Of a stretch of DNA of 64,000 bases, positions 1-8,717 are shown piece by piece. Position numbers and translations under genes: made by a program. The notes below the pieces were generated by a model, which saw only the letters and a program-made list of their open reading frames with translations, was not told the DNA's origin and did not search any database. Each line of letters begins with the position of its first letter. The stretch's first letter is position 1. The stretch is from Verrucosispora sp. WMMD573 (GTDB lineage Bacteria > Actinomycetota > Actinomycetes > Mycobacteriales > Micromonosporaceae), in contig NZ_CP114901.1 in the NCBI RefSeq assembly GCF_027497175.1, positions 3,906,001 to 3,970,000 on the forward strand, written 5' to 3'.

Positions 1-3000
1 GTGTGGGACACCACGAAAACCACCCCGGCGTGGCAGGACGTCGAGTCATGGACCCTGTCGCACACCTTCGCCGCGACGGCGGACTCCACACACACCGGAC
101 TGTGGCTGAACCGCATCGACCACGCGGGGCACGTAGGCGGCACCGTCAACCTGCCGCCGGTGACCTTCGAGCCGGAGTCGTTGCCGAACCGGGTACTGAC
201 CGAGCACGGCACGACCGACAACTGGCTACGGATCTCCAGCATCGTGACCGAGACTGGATCCCGGATCAAGGTCGACTACGCGCAGCCGGAGTGCACCGAG
301 GCGATCGTCGAGACGTTGAACCCGCACACGAACACCAAACGGTGCTACCCGGTGCGGGTGCCGGACCCGGCCGACCCCACCGGTGAGCGGCTCATCACCG
401 AATGGTGGCACAAACACCGGGTCGAGCACGTCGCCGAAGACGACATCCAACTCGCCGACGGGCACCAGGCGCCCTCAAAGCACACCTGGTATCAGTACGT
501 GGGATCGCCCGGCTGGCACTACGCCGACGACGACGGTCTGACCAGACCGGAACGTAAGACATGGTCGCAGTGGCGTGGCTACGCGCAGGTCAAGACCCGC
601 GTCGGTGACGACTCGGCGACCCAGACACTCGCCGTGACAACCTTCATGCGGGGTATGCACGGCGACAAGGCCAGCCCGAGCGGCGGCACCCGCAACGTGA
701 CAGTTCCGGCCTCACTGGGCAGCGAAACCGTCTACGACGAGGACCAGTTCGCCGGCCAGGTGCGCGAGCAGGTCGTCTACAACGGCGTCGAGACCAAGCC
801 GGTGTCGAAGACGGTGAACGTGCCGTGGCGGTCCAACCCGACCGCGAGCCGGACGATCAACGGCGACACCGTCGAGGCCCGGTTCGTCGACACACAGACC
901 ACCTACACGGCCACCGCCCTGGGCGTCGACGGGAGCCAGGGCTGGCGCACCTCGCGGGGCACCAAGAACCTGGATCACACATACGGCACGGTCAACTGGT
1001 CCCAGGACGACGGCGACATCGCCGTCACCGGCGACGAGAAGTGCATCACCTATCGCTACAACCGCAACACCGGCAAGAACCTCACCACCACGGTCAAGCA
1101 GACGACCACCACCGCGCTGGCCTGCGGCACGACCCCGTCCACCGTCGATGACGTGATCTCCGACGCGCGGACCTACTACGACGAAGCCAGCAGCGTCGAC
1201 ACCGCCCCGAAGTACGGATCGGTGACGAAGACCGAGCAGCTCAAGGACTGGTCGACCGGCACCGGCACCGTGTGGCAGGTCGTGTCGCAGGGCGGCTACG
1301 ACTCCGCGGGCCGGCCGGTGAGCGCGACCGACATCAAGGGCAACGTCACCACGACCGCGTACACCCCTGCGGTCGGTGGCCCGGTCTCCAAGGTGACCAC
1401 GACGGGTCCGGAGCCGTTCTACTGGACCTCGTCGGTGGAGATGAATCCCTACTGGGGCTCCACGGTCAGGGCCACCGACCCGAACAACAGGGTGATCTCG
1501 GACGTCGAGTACGACGCGCTCGGCCGCGTCAGCAAGGTGTGGGCCCTGGGCTGGACCAAGGCAGCCAATCCGACCACCCCGTCCGCGCAGTACACGTACA
1601 CGTTCGCCGCCGGCCGCAACGCCTACCCGTTCGTCAGGACACAGGCGTTGAACGCAGACGGCAACTACGTCACCTCGTACGAGATCCTCGACGGGCTGCT
1701 GCGCTCCCGACAGACCCAGAGCCTGGCGGTGGACGGCACCGGGAACCGGGTCGTCACCGACACGATTTACGACAGCCTCGGCCGCGCCGCGACCTCCTAC
1801 GGGGCACACGCCGAACCCGGGGCACCGTCGGGCACGCTGTGGTGGGAGCCGGAATGGTCTGTCCCCGCCGTCTCCAAGACCGTGTTCGACCGGGCGTCGC
1901 GCCCCACGAACGCGATCTTCCTGGCCGGTGACGGCGTTTCGAACCTGGTCGAGAAATGGCGAACGGTCACCGCCCATGAGGGCGACCTGACCAAGGTGAC
2001 GCCACCGCAGGGCGGGACCCCGACCACGACCGTGACCGACATCGAGGGCCGCGTCGTCAAGCTGCGTCAGCACACCACCACGGCCGGCGTCAGCGGCGCG
2101 TACCAGGAGACCCAGTACGTCTACAACCGTAAGGGCCAGCTGGTCAGGACGGTCGATCCGGCCGGGAACCGGTGGGTCAACGAGTACGATGCCAAGGGCC
2201 GTCTGTGGCGCACGACAGACCCCGACAAGGGCGTGTCGACCAGCACCTTCAACGACGGCAACGAACTGGTCAAGACCACCGACGCCCGCGGTGAGGTGCT
2301 CTGGCACGTCTATGACGCGTTGGGCCGGAAGAAGGAACTGCGGGACGACTCCGCCACCGGAGCGCTGCGCGCCGAATGGAAGTACGACACTCTCTACTCC
2401 GGGCAGAGCGGATTCAAGGGCCAGCTCACCCAGGCGGTCCGGTACGAGCCGGCGGGTAGCAGCAACGCCTACCGGTGGCAGGTGCGTAGCTTCGACGGCC
2501 GCTACCAGCCCAAGGGCGTCAACTATGTCATCCCGGCCAACGAGACCGGGCTGAGCGGCACCTACGTCTACGGCTACGGCTACTCGGCGGCGACCGGCGC
2601 TCCCACGTCAATCTCCTATCCGTCTGGCGGTGGCCTGGTCACCGAGCAGATCACCACCGACTACGACGCGACCACCGGGGTGCCGGTCCGGCTGGACACC
2701 AGCCTCACCGGCTTCGACGGCACGATGGCCACCGCCAGCTACACCGCCTACGGCGAACGCAGCGGCTCGATCTACAAGATGCCCGGTGGCGTGTGGACTC
2801 AGGACACCGTCCACCGCGACGAATCCACCCGCCGCATCGGCCGCACCACCGTCGAACGGGAGACCACCGTCGGCACCGTCTCCGACCGCACCTACCGCTA
2901 CAACGACATCGGCAACATCACCTCCATCGAGGAGAAACCCCAGATCGGTCAGGCCGACACCCAGTGCTTCCGGCAGGATCCGCTGGGCCGGCTCACCACC

Positions 3001-4815
3001 GCCTGGACGCCGAAGGTTGGGGTCGACTGCCAGACCGACCCGACCGTGGCGAACCTGGGCGGCCCGGCACCGTACTGGCACGACTGGACCTTCAACACCA
3101 CCGGCTCCCGGCTGACCGAGACCAGCCACACCGCCAGCGGCGACACCACCCGCACCTACACAATGCCCACCGGCGGTCAGGACGTGGTACGCCCCCACGC
3201 CGTCACCGCGATGACCACCCAGGCACCCGGTCAGAGCAGCGTCACCAGCACCTACGCCTACGACGCCGCCGGCAACACCACCTGCCGGCCGGACGGTGCT
3301 GCCGCGAACAACTGCGGCACCGGCACCAGCAGCCAGACCCTGGGCTGGGACGCCGAGGGCAAACTCGCCACCGTCTCCGCCGGCGGTCAGACGGTCGAGA
3401 CCAACGTCTACAACCCCGACGGCGTCAGGATCATCCGCCGCGACAGTGGCGGCACCACCCTCTACCTGCCCGGGCAGGAGATCCGCCGCGAAGGCGGCGT
3501 GAACACCGGCACCCGCTACTACAGCTTCGCCGGCACCGTCTGCGCCTCCCGCACAGGCGGATCGGCGACCACCAACCTGACCTGGCTCTTCGACGACCAC
3601 CAGGGCACCCAACAGGTCGCGGTGAACGCCGGCACCCAGGCCGTGTCGATCCGCCGTCAGACCCCGTACGGGGCAGCACGTGGTTCCAACCCGGTCTGGG
3701 TGAACAACAAGGGCTTCGTCGGCGGGGACATCGACCCCACCGGGCTGACCAACGTCGGTGCCCGGCAGTACGACCCAACGCTGGGCCGGTTCATCTCCGT
3801 CGACCCGGTCCTCGTCGCCGACGACCCCGACCAGTACGACGCCTACCAGTACGGCGGCAACAACCCCGTCGACAACGCCGACCCCACCGGCCTCTACCAC
3901 ACTGAGAACGGTGAGGACACCGGCGACCGCGCCTTCGTCGACACCACCCCCTCCGGGGAACGAGTAACCAAGATCGTCAAGAAGTACGTTCCTCCGGCCT
4001 GTGGATCCGGCTGCCAGCAACAACGCGAAACGTACCGGCAGGCCAGCAACGAACGCGCCGAAGCAGAACGCAAACAACGCGAATGCCAAGCCAGCTTCTG
4101 GTGCCGCAACGCCGGAGCCGTCGGCGCCGTGGCCGGTGTCGCCGCCGGCGTCATCGTCGGCGGAGCCTGCACCGCAGCGAGCTTCGGCGTGGGCGCCGTC
4201 GGCTGCGCCGCGATCGGCGGATTCGTCGGCGGCGCCGTCGGATCCCTGGTCAGCAACAGCCTCGACGCCGACGACGAAAGCGGCTGGCAACTCGCCGGCG
4301 AAGCCTTACTTGGCGGAGCCATCGGCGGCGTGCTGGGCGCGGGCGGCGCAGTCCTCCTGCCAGCTCTCGGCGCCGGGATCTTCGGCCTCGCCGCCGGCGC
4401 TGGCCTACGCACCTCCCTCCGTATGGCAGGCATCGGAGCGCAATCAGCAATCGGTGCAAGCGGTAGTGGAGGCGGTGCCGCCGTACCAAACCTTCGCTCG
4501 CTCGCTTCTGAGGTGCGAGAAGCCGGTCTACACCCTGCGGCGCGCAACAATCGCACGATCGCAGTTGGCGTCGACGGTGAGGGTAGTCTTTACGCCGGAT
4601 CGAGCAATGGATTTGATGCTGGCCAGCGTGCGGCCCTTGAACGCCTCGGCATCGTTCGGGTGCCGGGGAGCGGGAAGTTGCACGCTGAGGAGGAGCTCCT
4701 GCGTGGTGTCCCTGGCCTTAGGCGTGTCGGTACCTCGGTCCGCATGCCCTGTGGCCCGGCCGAGCATGATTGTGCCCTACAGCTGAGGCAACGGGGCGTG
4801 GAGGTTGATCAATGA
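1..4815 (+). CDS. RHS-repeat polymorphic toxin with deaminase-like C-terminal tip (5' end outside window)
   Basis: The frame is open from base 1, so the N-terminus lies upstream. The visible 1604 residues contain YD/RHS-type repeats (for example Y-N-x2-G-x3 and Y-D-x3-R-x4 units) and the conserved RHS core around residues 1256-1300 (R-Q-Y-D-P-x2-G-R-F-I-S-x-D-P, ending N-x-P-x4-D-P-T-G-L). After the core come a charged segment, a Gly/Ala-rich hydrophobic stretch at about 1370-1480, and a variable tip. The last ~50 residues hold HAEEELL (His1561, Glu1563) and P-C-G-P-A-E-H-D-C (Cys1584, Cys1591), the H-A-E plus P-C..C zinc layout of the nucleic-acid deaminase superfamily used by bacterial toxins. 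RHS proteins form a shell around such toxins and deliver them to competitor cells. The target base and the exact deaminase family are not determined. The stop overlaps the next start (ATGA), as expected for a toxin-immunity pair. Confidence 0.88.
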   Translation: MWDTTKTTPAWQDVESWTLSHTFAATADSTHTGLWLNRIDHAGHVGGTVNLPPVTFEPESLPNRVLTEHGTTDNWLRISSIVTETGSRIKVDYAQPECTEAIVETLNPHTNTKRCYPVRVPDPADPTGERLITEWWHKHRVEHVAEDDIQLADGHQAPSKHTWYQYVGSPGWHYADDDGLTRPERKTWSQWRGYAQVKTRVGDDSATQTLAVTTFMRGMHGDKASPSGGTRNVTVPASLGSETVYDEDQFAGQVREQVVYNGVETKPVSKTVNVPWRSNPTASRTINGDTVEARFVDTQTTYTATALGVDGSQGWRTSRGTKNLDHTYGTVNWSQDDGDIAVTGDEKCITYRYNRNTGKNLTTTVKQTTTTALACGTTPSTVDDVISDARTYYDEASSVDTAPKYGSVTKTEQLKDWSTGTGTVWQVVSQGGYDSAGRPVSATDIKGNVTTTAYTPAVGGPVSKVTTTGPEPFYWTSSVEMNPYWGSTVRATDPNNRVISDVEYDALGRVSKVWALGWTKAANPTTPSAQYTYTFAAGRNAYPFVRTQALNADGNYVTSYEILDGLLRSRQTQSLAVDGTGNRVVTDTIYDSLGRAATSYGAHAEPGAPSGTLWWEPEWSVPAVSKTVFDRASRPTNAIFLAGDGVSNLVEKWRTVTAHEGDLTKVTPPQGGTPTTTVTDIEGRVVKLRQHTTTAGVSGAYQETQYVYNRKGQLVRTVDPAGNRWVNEYDAKGRLWRTTDPDKGVSTSTFNDGNELVKTTDARGEVLWHVYDALGRKKELRDDSATGALRAEWKYDTLYSGQSGFKGQLTQAVRYEPAGSSNAYRWQVRSFDGRYQPKGVNYVIPANETGLSGTYVYGYGYSAATGAPTSISYPSGGGLVTEQITTDYDATTGVPVRLDTSLTGFDGTMATASYTAYGERSGSIYKMPGGVWTQDTVHRDESTRRIGRTTVERETTVGTVSDRTYRYNDIGNITSIEEKPQIGQADTQCFRQDPLGRLTTAWTPKVGVDCQTDPTVANLGGPAPYWHDWTFNTTGSRLTETSHTASGDTTRTYTMPTGGQDVVRPHAVTAMTTQAPGQSSVTSTYAYDAAGNTTCRPDGAAANNCGTGTSSQTLGWDAEGKLATVSAGGQTVETNVYNPDGVRIIRRDSGGTTLYLPGQEIRREGGVNTGTRYYSFAGTVCASRTGGSATTNLTWLFDDHQGTQQVAVNAGTQAVSIRRQTPYGAARGSNPVWVNNKGFVGGDIDPTGLTNVGARQYDPTLGRFISVDPVLVADDPDQYDAYQYGGNNPVDNADPTGLYHTENGEDTGDRAFVDTTPSGERVTKIVKKYVPPACGSGCQQQRETYRQASNERAEAERKQRECQASFWCRNAGAVGAVAGVAAGVIVGGACTAASFGVGAVGCAAIGGFVGGAVGSLVSNSLDADDESGWQLAGEALLGGAIGGVLGAGGAVLLPALGAGIFGLAAGAGLRTSLRMAGIGAQSAIGASGSGGGAAVPNLRSLASEVREAGLHPAARNNRTIAVGVDGEGSLYAGSSNGFDAGQRAALERLGIVRVPGSGKLHAEEELLRGVPGLRRVGTSVRMPCGPAEHDCALQLRQRGVEVDQ

Positions 4816-5402
4816 GTCCCTTCGAAGTGGTGGCAGACAGTTTTGCCGGTCGTGTTCGGAGACTGAGCCTACGTGGCAAGGTTGCCCTGTTTGGCAGTGC
4901 CGCTTACGTTCTGGCGCCACGCTATTTCGACTGGTGTACTGCTGCCGGCTTGTCGTCTGACCAGGCTCTGCTCGACCGCGCCTTAGACTATGCCAGGCAA
5001 GTGGCTCTGGGTAATCAGGTCGCCGGGGGCCGGGAACTGTTGGGGTCTATCGAAGCGGTGACACCGTCAGAGCCTACTGATGTCACCTGGTTTACGGCCG
5101 CTCAGGATTGCTGGGTCTGCATCGATACCGCAATCCGTGCTGTCGTCGATGACTTTGATGCCGCGGACTCAACATGGTACTTGCTGGAGCCGATGTTTCA
5201 AGCTGTATCGGAGAGGCTCTATGGAGTTGTGGATGCGGGATCTCAGGACCAAGGTGAGAGCGAGGCGGCAGCACTACGAGATGAACAACTCGATAAGGCA
5301 GTCTCGGCCGTGTCGCGAGTTATCGATGACCTTGACCGCGAGACATTTACGGTTGCTAGCTTGAACGAAATCGCTATTGCTTTGGCCAACATTCGGCCAT
5401 GA
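4812..5402 (+). CDS. candidate immunity protein for the RHS deaminase toxin
   Basis: 196 residues, no signal peptide or membrane segment, mostly helical. The ATG at 4812 overlaps the RHS stop by ATGA, so the two are translationally coupled. The first ~60 residues (L-S-L-R-G-K-V-A-L-F-G, then A-P-R-Y-F-D-W-C) faintly resemble the DUF416/YjaG-like helical proteins found among immunity families; that similarity is by eye only. The immunity role rests on position: in polymorphic toxin loci the gene directly behind the toxin tip nearly always protects the producer. Codon use here and in the toxin tip is less GC-biased than in the RHS core (TTT, GAT and CTT codons are common), the usual mark of a recently exchanged toxin-immunity cassette. 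Confidence 0.6.
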   Translation: MSPFEVVADSFAGRVRRLSLRGKVALFGSAAYVLAPRYFDWCTAAGLSSDQALLDRALDYARQVALGNQVAGGRELLGSIEAVTPSEPTDVTWFTAAQDCWVCIDTAIRAVVDDFDAADSTWYLLEPMFQAVSERLYGVVDAGSQDQGESEAAALRDEQLDKAVSAVSRVIDDLDRETFTVASLNEIAIALANIRP

Positions 5403-5577
5403 TCGCCGTCCCGGCGTCTAACCTTTGTTGTCAAGGAAAAAGAGTAGCTGGGTGGCCGTAGTCTGATTCGTGCATTCATCTGCATGCCGCTACTTTTGCT
5501 ACGCTGACGGGTTCTGCCGCAGTCGCCGTCATGTCCTTATACTCACCCCTCCTTCAGTAGGAAACGAAGATATCAAT

Positions 5578-5877
5578 ATGAGTGATGCCGAACTATTGAT
5601 CAGCCGTCGAGCGAACCTCTGGCGCGGAGTCGAGTCGGTTGGTGGTCGCCTGACCCTCACCGATCAGCACCTCTCCTTCCGAGCGCACGCCCTCAACGTG
5701 CAGACCGCACCCCTCAACATCCCACTCCAGGACATCGTCGCTACCCGCAAGTACCGGAACCTGGGACTCGTCCCCAACGGACTAGCGGTGACGACGAGAT
5801 CGGGAGCCGAGTACCGTTTCGTAGTGGGAAAGCGAAGCTATTTCGTCGACAAGATTGCGGAACTGACCCCGCGGTAG
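5578..5877 (+). CDS. small GRAM/PH-like domain protein
   Basis: 99 residues from the ATG at 5578, which follows a purine-rich GGAAACGAAG stretch; a longer upstream frame has no good ribosome site and unlike composition. The protein reads as a single beta-rich domain: an opening L-x3-R-A-N-L-W segment, G-G-R-L-T-L-T-D-x-H-L-x-F, a central L-x-I-P-L-x-D-I-V-A, and N-G-L-A-V-T-T-R-S-G-x-E-Y-R-F-V-V followed by a short helix. This strand order is typical of GRAM/bacterial PH-like domains, which occur as small soluble proteins in actinomycetes, often without known role. It sits in the same direction behind the immunity gene with a 175-bp gap; a link to the RHS system is possible but not shown. Confidence 0.65.
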   Translation: MSDAELLISRRANLWRGVESVGGRLTLTDQHLSFRAHALNVQTAPLNIPLQDIVATRKYRNLGLVPNGLAVTTRSGAEYRFVVGKRSYFVDKIAELTPR

Positions 5878-6134
5878 TCCCCGGCGGGAGGGCAGGAATG
5901 CGGATGTTGACGAGGGGCGCCCAGCAGGATCGCCACCGGGGCCATCGCCGGTTCGATGCGGCACCGGCAGGTTCCCACTACTGCGACCAGTGGCGAGTTC
6001 ACGGGTGGCTCGCCTGGGTGGTGGTAGGAAAGCCGATTGGCGGCGGGTGATGTGACGACTCCTTTACTCGGCTGGTTTATGCTAGGTGCGACCTGGACAA
6101 ACGTGCGTGAGCATGCCGCTGGGCCACTGGACTA

Positions 6135-6177
6135 CTGGGGGTCAAGGGGTCGTCGGTTCGAATCCGGCCGTCCCGAC
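6135..6177 (+). other. att core 1: 3' half of tRNA-Pro(GGG)
   Basis: 43 bp identical to the segments at 22461 and 32258. Read as a tRNA it holds an anticodon loop CTGGGGG (anticodon GGG, proline), a 3' anticodon stem TCAAG, a T-arm with GGTTCGAATCC and a 3' acceptor strand CGTCCCG followed by A. The matching 5' acceptor CGGGACG and D-arm are absent upstream, so this is a fragment and not a working tRNA gene. Such 3'-half duplications are left by tyrosine integrases at tRNA genes, and an integrase gene ends 105 bp away. The sequence to its left shows no extended similarity to the left flanks of the other two copies. Confidence 0.85.
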
Positions 6178-6187
6178 GCATCTGACC

Positions 6188-6227
6188 AGGGGATATGCCT
6201 TCGTCGGCATATCCCCTGTGACCTTTT
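6188..6227. terminator. hairpin terminator after att core 1
   Basis: A perfect 12-bp stem (AGGGGATATGCC / GGCATATCCCCT) with a 6-base loop is followed by GTGACCTTTTT. It lies between the att core and the converging integrase gene and could end transcription from either side. It differs in sequence from the hairpins that follow att cores 2 and 3. Confidence 0.75.
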
Positions 6228-6282
6228 TAGGGTTGTTTTGTCGCGTTGCTGTCGCAGCCTCACGCGGATCTTGCAGCGGCGG

Positions 6283-7491
6283 TCAGGCGGCCCGGGCGTC
6301 GGCCGCGTCGAGGGCCGCGCAGGTGGCGCTCACGCCGTCGGCGGCGGCGTCGCGGGTGAGGTGGCCGTAGATGTCGATGGTGGTGGCCACGTTCCTGTGG
6401 CGCAGCGTCTTGGACACCACGGCGATCGGCACCCCATGGTTGATCATGATCGTGGCGGCGATGTGTCGCAGGTCGTGCACCCGAATTGCCGGAAGCCCGG
6501 CGTCGGCGGTGAGGCGGCGCAGGTGGTCGAGCACGTACTGCGGCCGTAGGGGTTGCCCATCGGGTCTGGCGAACACCAGGTCGAGATTGTCGTGATGGCG
6601 GGCGGTCACCTGTTGCCGGCATTGGCGGCGGCGTTGCCGCTGCAACGCGTCGACGGCGCGGGTGGACAGGGCAACCCAGGCCCGGCTGCCGTGGGTCTTG
6701 GGCGCGTTCAACATGCTGCGGCTGTTGTCGACGCTCACCAACGTCCAGCGCACGAACAGTGCCCGCGCATCAAGGTCCACATCGGCCCAGTGCAGGCCCA
6801 GAGTCTCGCCCTTGCGCATCCCGGTGCAGACCATCAACTCGAACAGGTCCGCGAGCGGATCCTCAACGGCATGGCAGTGCCGCAGGAACGCGCTTGCCTG
6901 GCTGGTGCTCCAGCAGGTGAGCTCGGGCACCGGCGGTCGGGGGATCATGGCGAAGCGGGCGGCGTTGTGGGGCAGCCGGTGGTTGCGGCGGGCGTCGTTG
7001 AGCGCGCTCGACAGGGTCGTCACGCAGCGGCGCAGGGTGACCGGGCCGCGGCCGGCGGCGAGCTCACGCTGGATGAACTGGGTGACGTGGTCGTGAGTGA
7101 GCCGCTCCAAGGGCACGGCGCCGAGCGCGGGGATGAGATCGTTGTGGATATAGGCGGTGTAGCGGTTCACGGTGTTCGTCTTGAGGGCCGGGGATTTGGT
7201 CTCAAGCCAGCAGGTGAGGTAGCTGGCGACCGTCTCGCTGCCGTCGAGGCTGACACCGGCGCGCTCGCACTCAAGCACATGGGAGTGGGCGGCCGAGGCC
7301 GCCGCCTTGGTGGCGAAACCGGTACGGCGCATGGTCCTGCGCTTGTTCAGGCTCGGCAGGTCGACGGCGAACGCCCAGCCGCCGTGCCTCGCGTTGGACA
7401 GCTTGGGGCACCGGGGGCCGAGTAGTCGGCCGGTGCTGTCACGACAGGCGCAGCAGCGGTAGACGCGGCCCCGGTTCGGGTTCTGTCTCAT
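6283..7491 (-). CDS. int: tyrosine site-specific integrase of unit 1
   Basis: 402 residues, full length for actinomycete phage/ICE-type tyrosine recombinases. The N-terminus has a possible zinc-binding cluster (YRCCACRDS... with a later Cys). It is followed by a SAM-like core-binding domain at about 85-185 and a catalytic domain at 190-390. The catalytic set is complete: Arg226 in CTGMRKGE, H-D-L-R-H at 339-343, His365 in L-R-H-R-N and nucleophile Tyr375 in T-I-D-I-Y-G-H-L. The gene reads toward att core 1, stopping 105 bp short of it, the classic int-att arrangement. It probably inserted unit 1 into tRNA-Pro(GGG). It is clearly different from the decayed integrase at 33758. No excisionase is recognisable beside it. 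Confidence 0.93.
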   Translation of the reverse strand: MRQNPNRGRVYRCCACRDSTGRLLGPRCPKLSNARHGGWAFAVDLPSLNKRRTMRRTGFATKAAASAAHSHVLECERAGVSLDGSETVASYLTCWLETKSPALKTNTVNRYTAYIHNDLIPALGAVPLERLTHDHVTQFIQRELAAGRGPVTLRRCVTTLSSALNDARRNHRLPHNAARFAMIPRPPVPELTCWSTSQASAFLRHCHAVEDPLADLFELMVCTGMRKGETLGLHWADVDLDARALFVRWTLVSVDNSRSMLNAPKTHGSRAWVALSTRAVDALQRQRRRQCRQQVTARHHDNLDLVFARPDGQPLRPQYVLDHLRRLTADAGLPAIRVHDLRHIAATIMINHGVPIAVVSKTLRHRNVATTIDIYGHLTRDAAADGVSATCAALDAADARAA

Positions 7492-7841
7492 GACGTCCTC
7501 CTCGGTAGAGGTGAGCTTCTGCCACCTCTACCGTCGCCCCGTTCGGCTGCGACAGCATCGCGACAACCCCGTATGTCCTGCCGGCATGTGACGGACCTAC
7601 TTGTCGACCTGTCAAGGATGAAGCACGTTGCGGTTCCCCCCCGGAGTACACGAGTGCCCGGGAAGGAGGTGGTGGGCGATGGTCCCGCGGGGCGGCGTCC
7701 AGCAGCAGTTCGTCAGCGCGGAGCGGCCGGACGAGCGCGGGTGTGCCCGGTGGTCCGGCGGGTGCACCCCGCCGGACAGCGATCTCGAGTGTCGGTCGCG
7801 GATGGCAGAATCCCGCTCACTGCCCGCGGGAGGAGATCAAC
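7492..7841. other. intergenic region between integrase and MolR/Yeh-type cassette
   Basis: 350 bp separating divergent genes. No convincing coding frame, tRNA or strong hairpin is seen. It must hold the promoters for the integrase (leftward) and the five-gene cassette (rightward), but no clear -35/-10 pair can be assigned. Confidence 0.5.
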
Positions 7842-8717
7842 ATGGGCTGGCTGGCGGCCGGTGCCGACTACGAGGTGAGCCTGGAACGCGGGAAGGTGAT
7901 CGCGCGCAACCGCCAGGGCAGGCTGCTCAAGAGCCTGCCGAAAGCGTTGCGTGACACCGACACCGTCGTCGGCCTGCGGCAGCTCTCAGAGTGGTTGAAG
8001 CGGCACGAGGTCTCCTGCCGGCGGGAGGTCGAGCAGTGGATGGTGCGGTCGCTACCCGTGCCGACCACCGCGATCTGCGAGGTGTGGGCGGACGAGGCGT
8101 GGCGGATGGCGCTGCGTGATCTCGTCGTGGTGCCGATCGACGGTGCGGGGCGATGGGACACCGACCGCGCGGGGCTGCTGCGTGATGCGGACCCGGACAA
8201 GGGTCTCGGTGTGGTGGACCTGGACGGCGAGAGCGGCTGGCTCACCGCCCTGCAGGTGGTCCTGCCGCACCCTGTTCGCCTGCCCGAACTGGCCGATCTG
8301 CGGGAGTTCGCCGCGGACCTGGGGGTGCGCCAGGAGACGCTGCAGCTGTTCCGGGAGGTGTGGGCGCTGCCGGAGTCACCCGACGAGCGTCGGCGCGAGC
8401 TGTCCCGATACGCCGGGGGTCGCTACAAGGAGTTGCGGCACGTGCAGGCGCGGGCGACGTCGGCGGGCTACCGGGTGCAGGGCGGTGCCGCGTCGGTGCG
8501 GGTGTGGGAGGACGGCGTCCCGATGGTCGCGTCGGTGTGGATCGGCGAGGGCGATCCGCTGTACGAGACCGAGACCGGCCCGCTTTATTTCACCGATCCG
8601 GAGGGGGCGTCGGTGGAGTTGGCGGCTGTGGGGCCAGTGGCGTGGTCGGAAGGAATGCGGATGGCGGCGGGCCTGTACGCCGGACGGGTTGTCGATGAGG
8701 ACGGTGAGCGGGCGTGA
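7842..8717 (+). CDS. DUF4132 (MolR-like) protein, first gene of the cassette
   Basis: 291 residues. The ATG at 7842 is chosen because GGGAGGAG lies 8 bases upstream and the family's usual opening (M-G-W-x-x-A-G-x-D-Y-E-V) begins here. The chain carries DUF4132 hallmarks: R-x-x-G-R-x-L-K-S-L-P-K near the start, W-x-D-E-A-W-R-x-A-L-R-D-L-V-V-x-P at about 85-105, G-L-L-x-D-A-D, then G-V-V-D-L-D-G-E and L-P-H-P-V-x-L-P-E-L-A-D-L-R. DUF4132 is the C-terminal domain of E. coli MolR/YehI, whose neighbours encode a MoxR ATPase, a VWA protein and a SWIM protein, as here. No WGR domain is visible, so this is a stand-alone form. Its stop overlaps the next start (GTGA). Molecular role unknown. Confidence 0.8.
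   Translation: MGWLAAGADYEVSLERGKVIARNRQGRLLKSLPKALRDTDTVVGLRQLSEWLKRHEVSCRREVEQWMVRSLPVPTTAICEVWADEAWRMALRDLVVVPIDGAGRWDTDRAGLLRDADPDKGLGVVDLDGESGWLTALQVVLPHPVRLPELADLREFAADLGVRQETLQLFREVWALPESPDERRRELSRYAGGRYKELRHVQARATSAGYRVQGGAASVRVWEDGVPMVASVWIGEGDPLYETETGPLYFTDPEGASVELAAVGPVAWSEGMRMAAGLYAGRVVDEDGERA

Noticed and set aside
2608..4290. Long open frames on the minus strand inside the RHS gene (also 712-2307)
   Set aside because: They are antisense shadows of a GC-rich coding strand; the + strand shows clear RHS repeats and the minus proteins have low-complexity composition.
6086..6177. A complete tRNA-Pro gene at att core 1
   Set aside because: The T-arm and 3' acceptor are perfect, but the matching 5' acceptor CGGGACG, D-arm and 5' anticodon stem are missing in the preceding 50 bases. 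The same holds for the other two cores.
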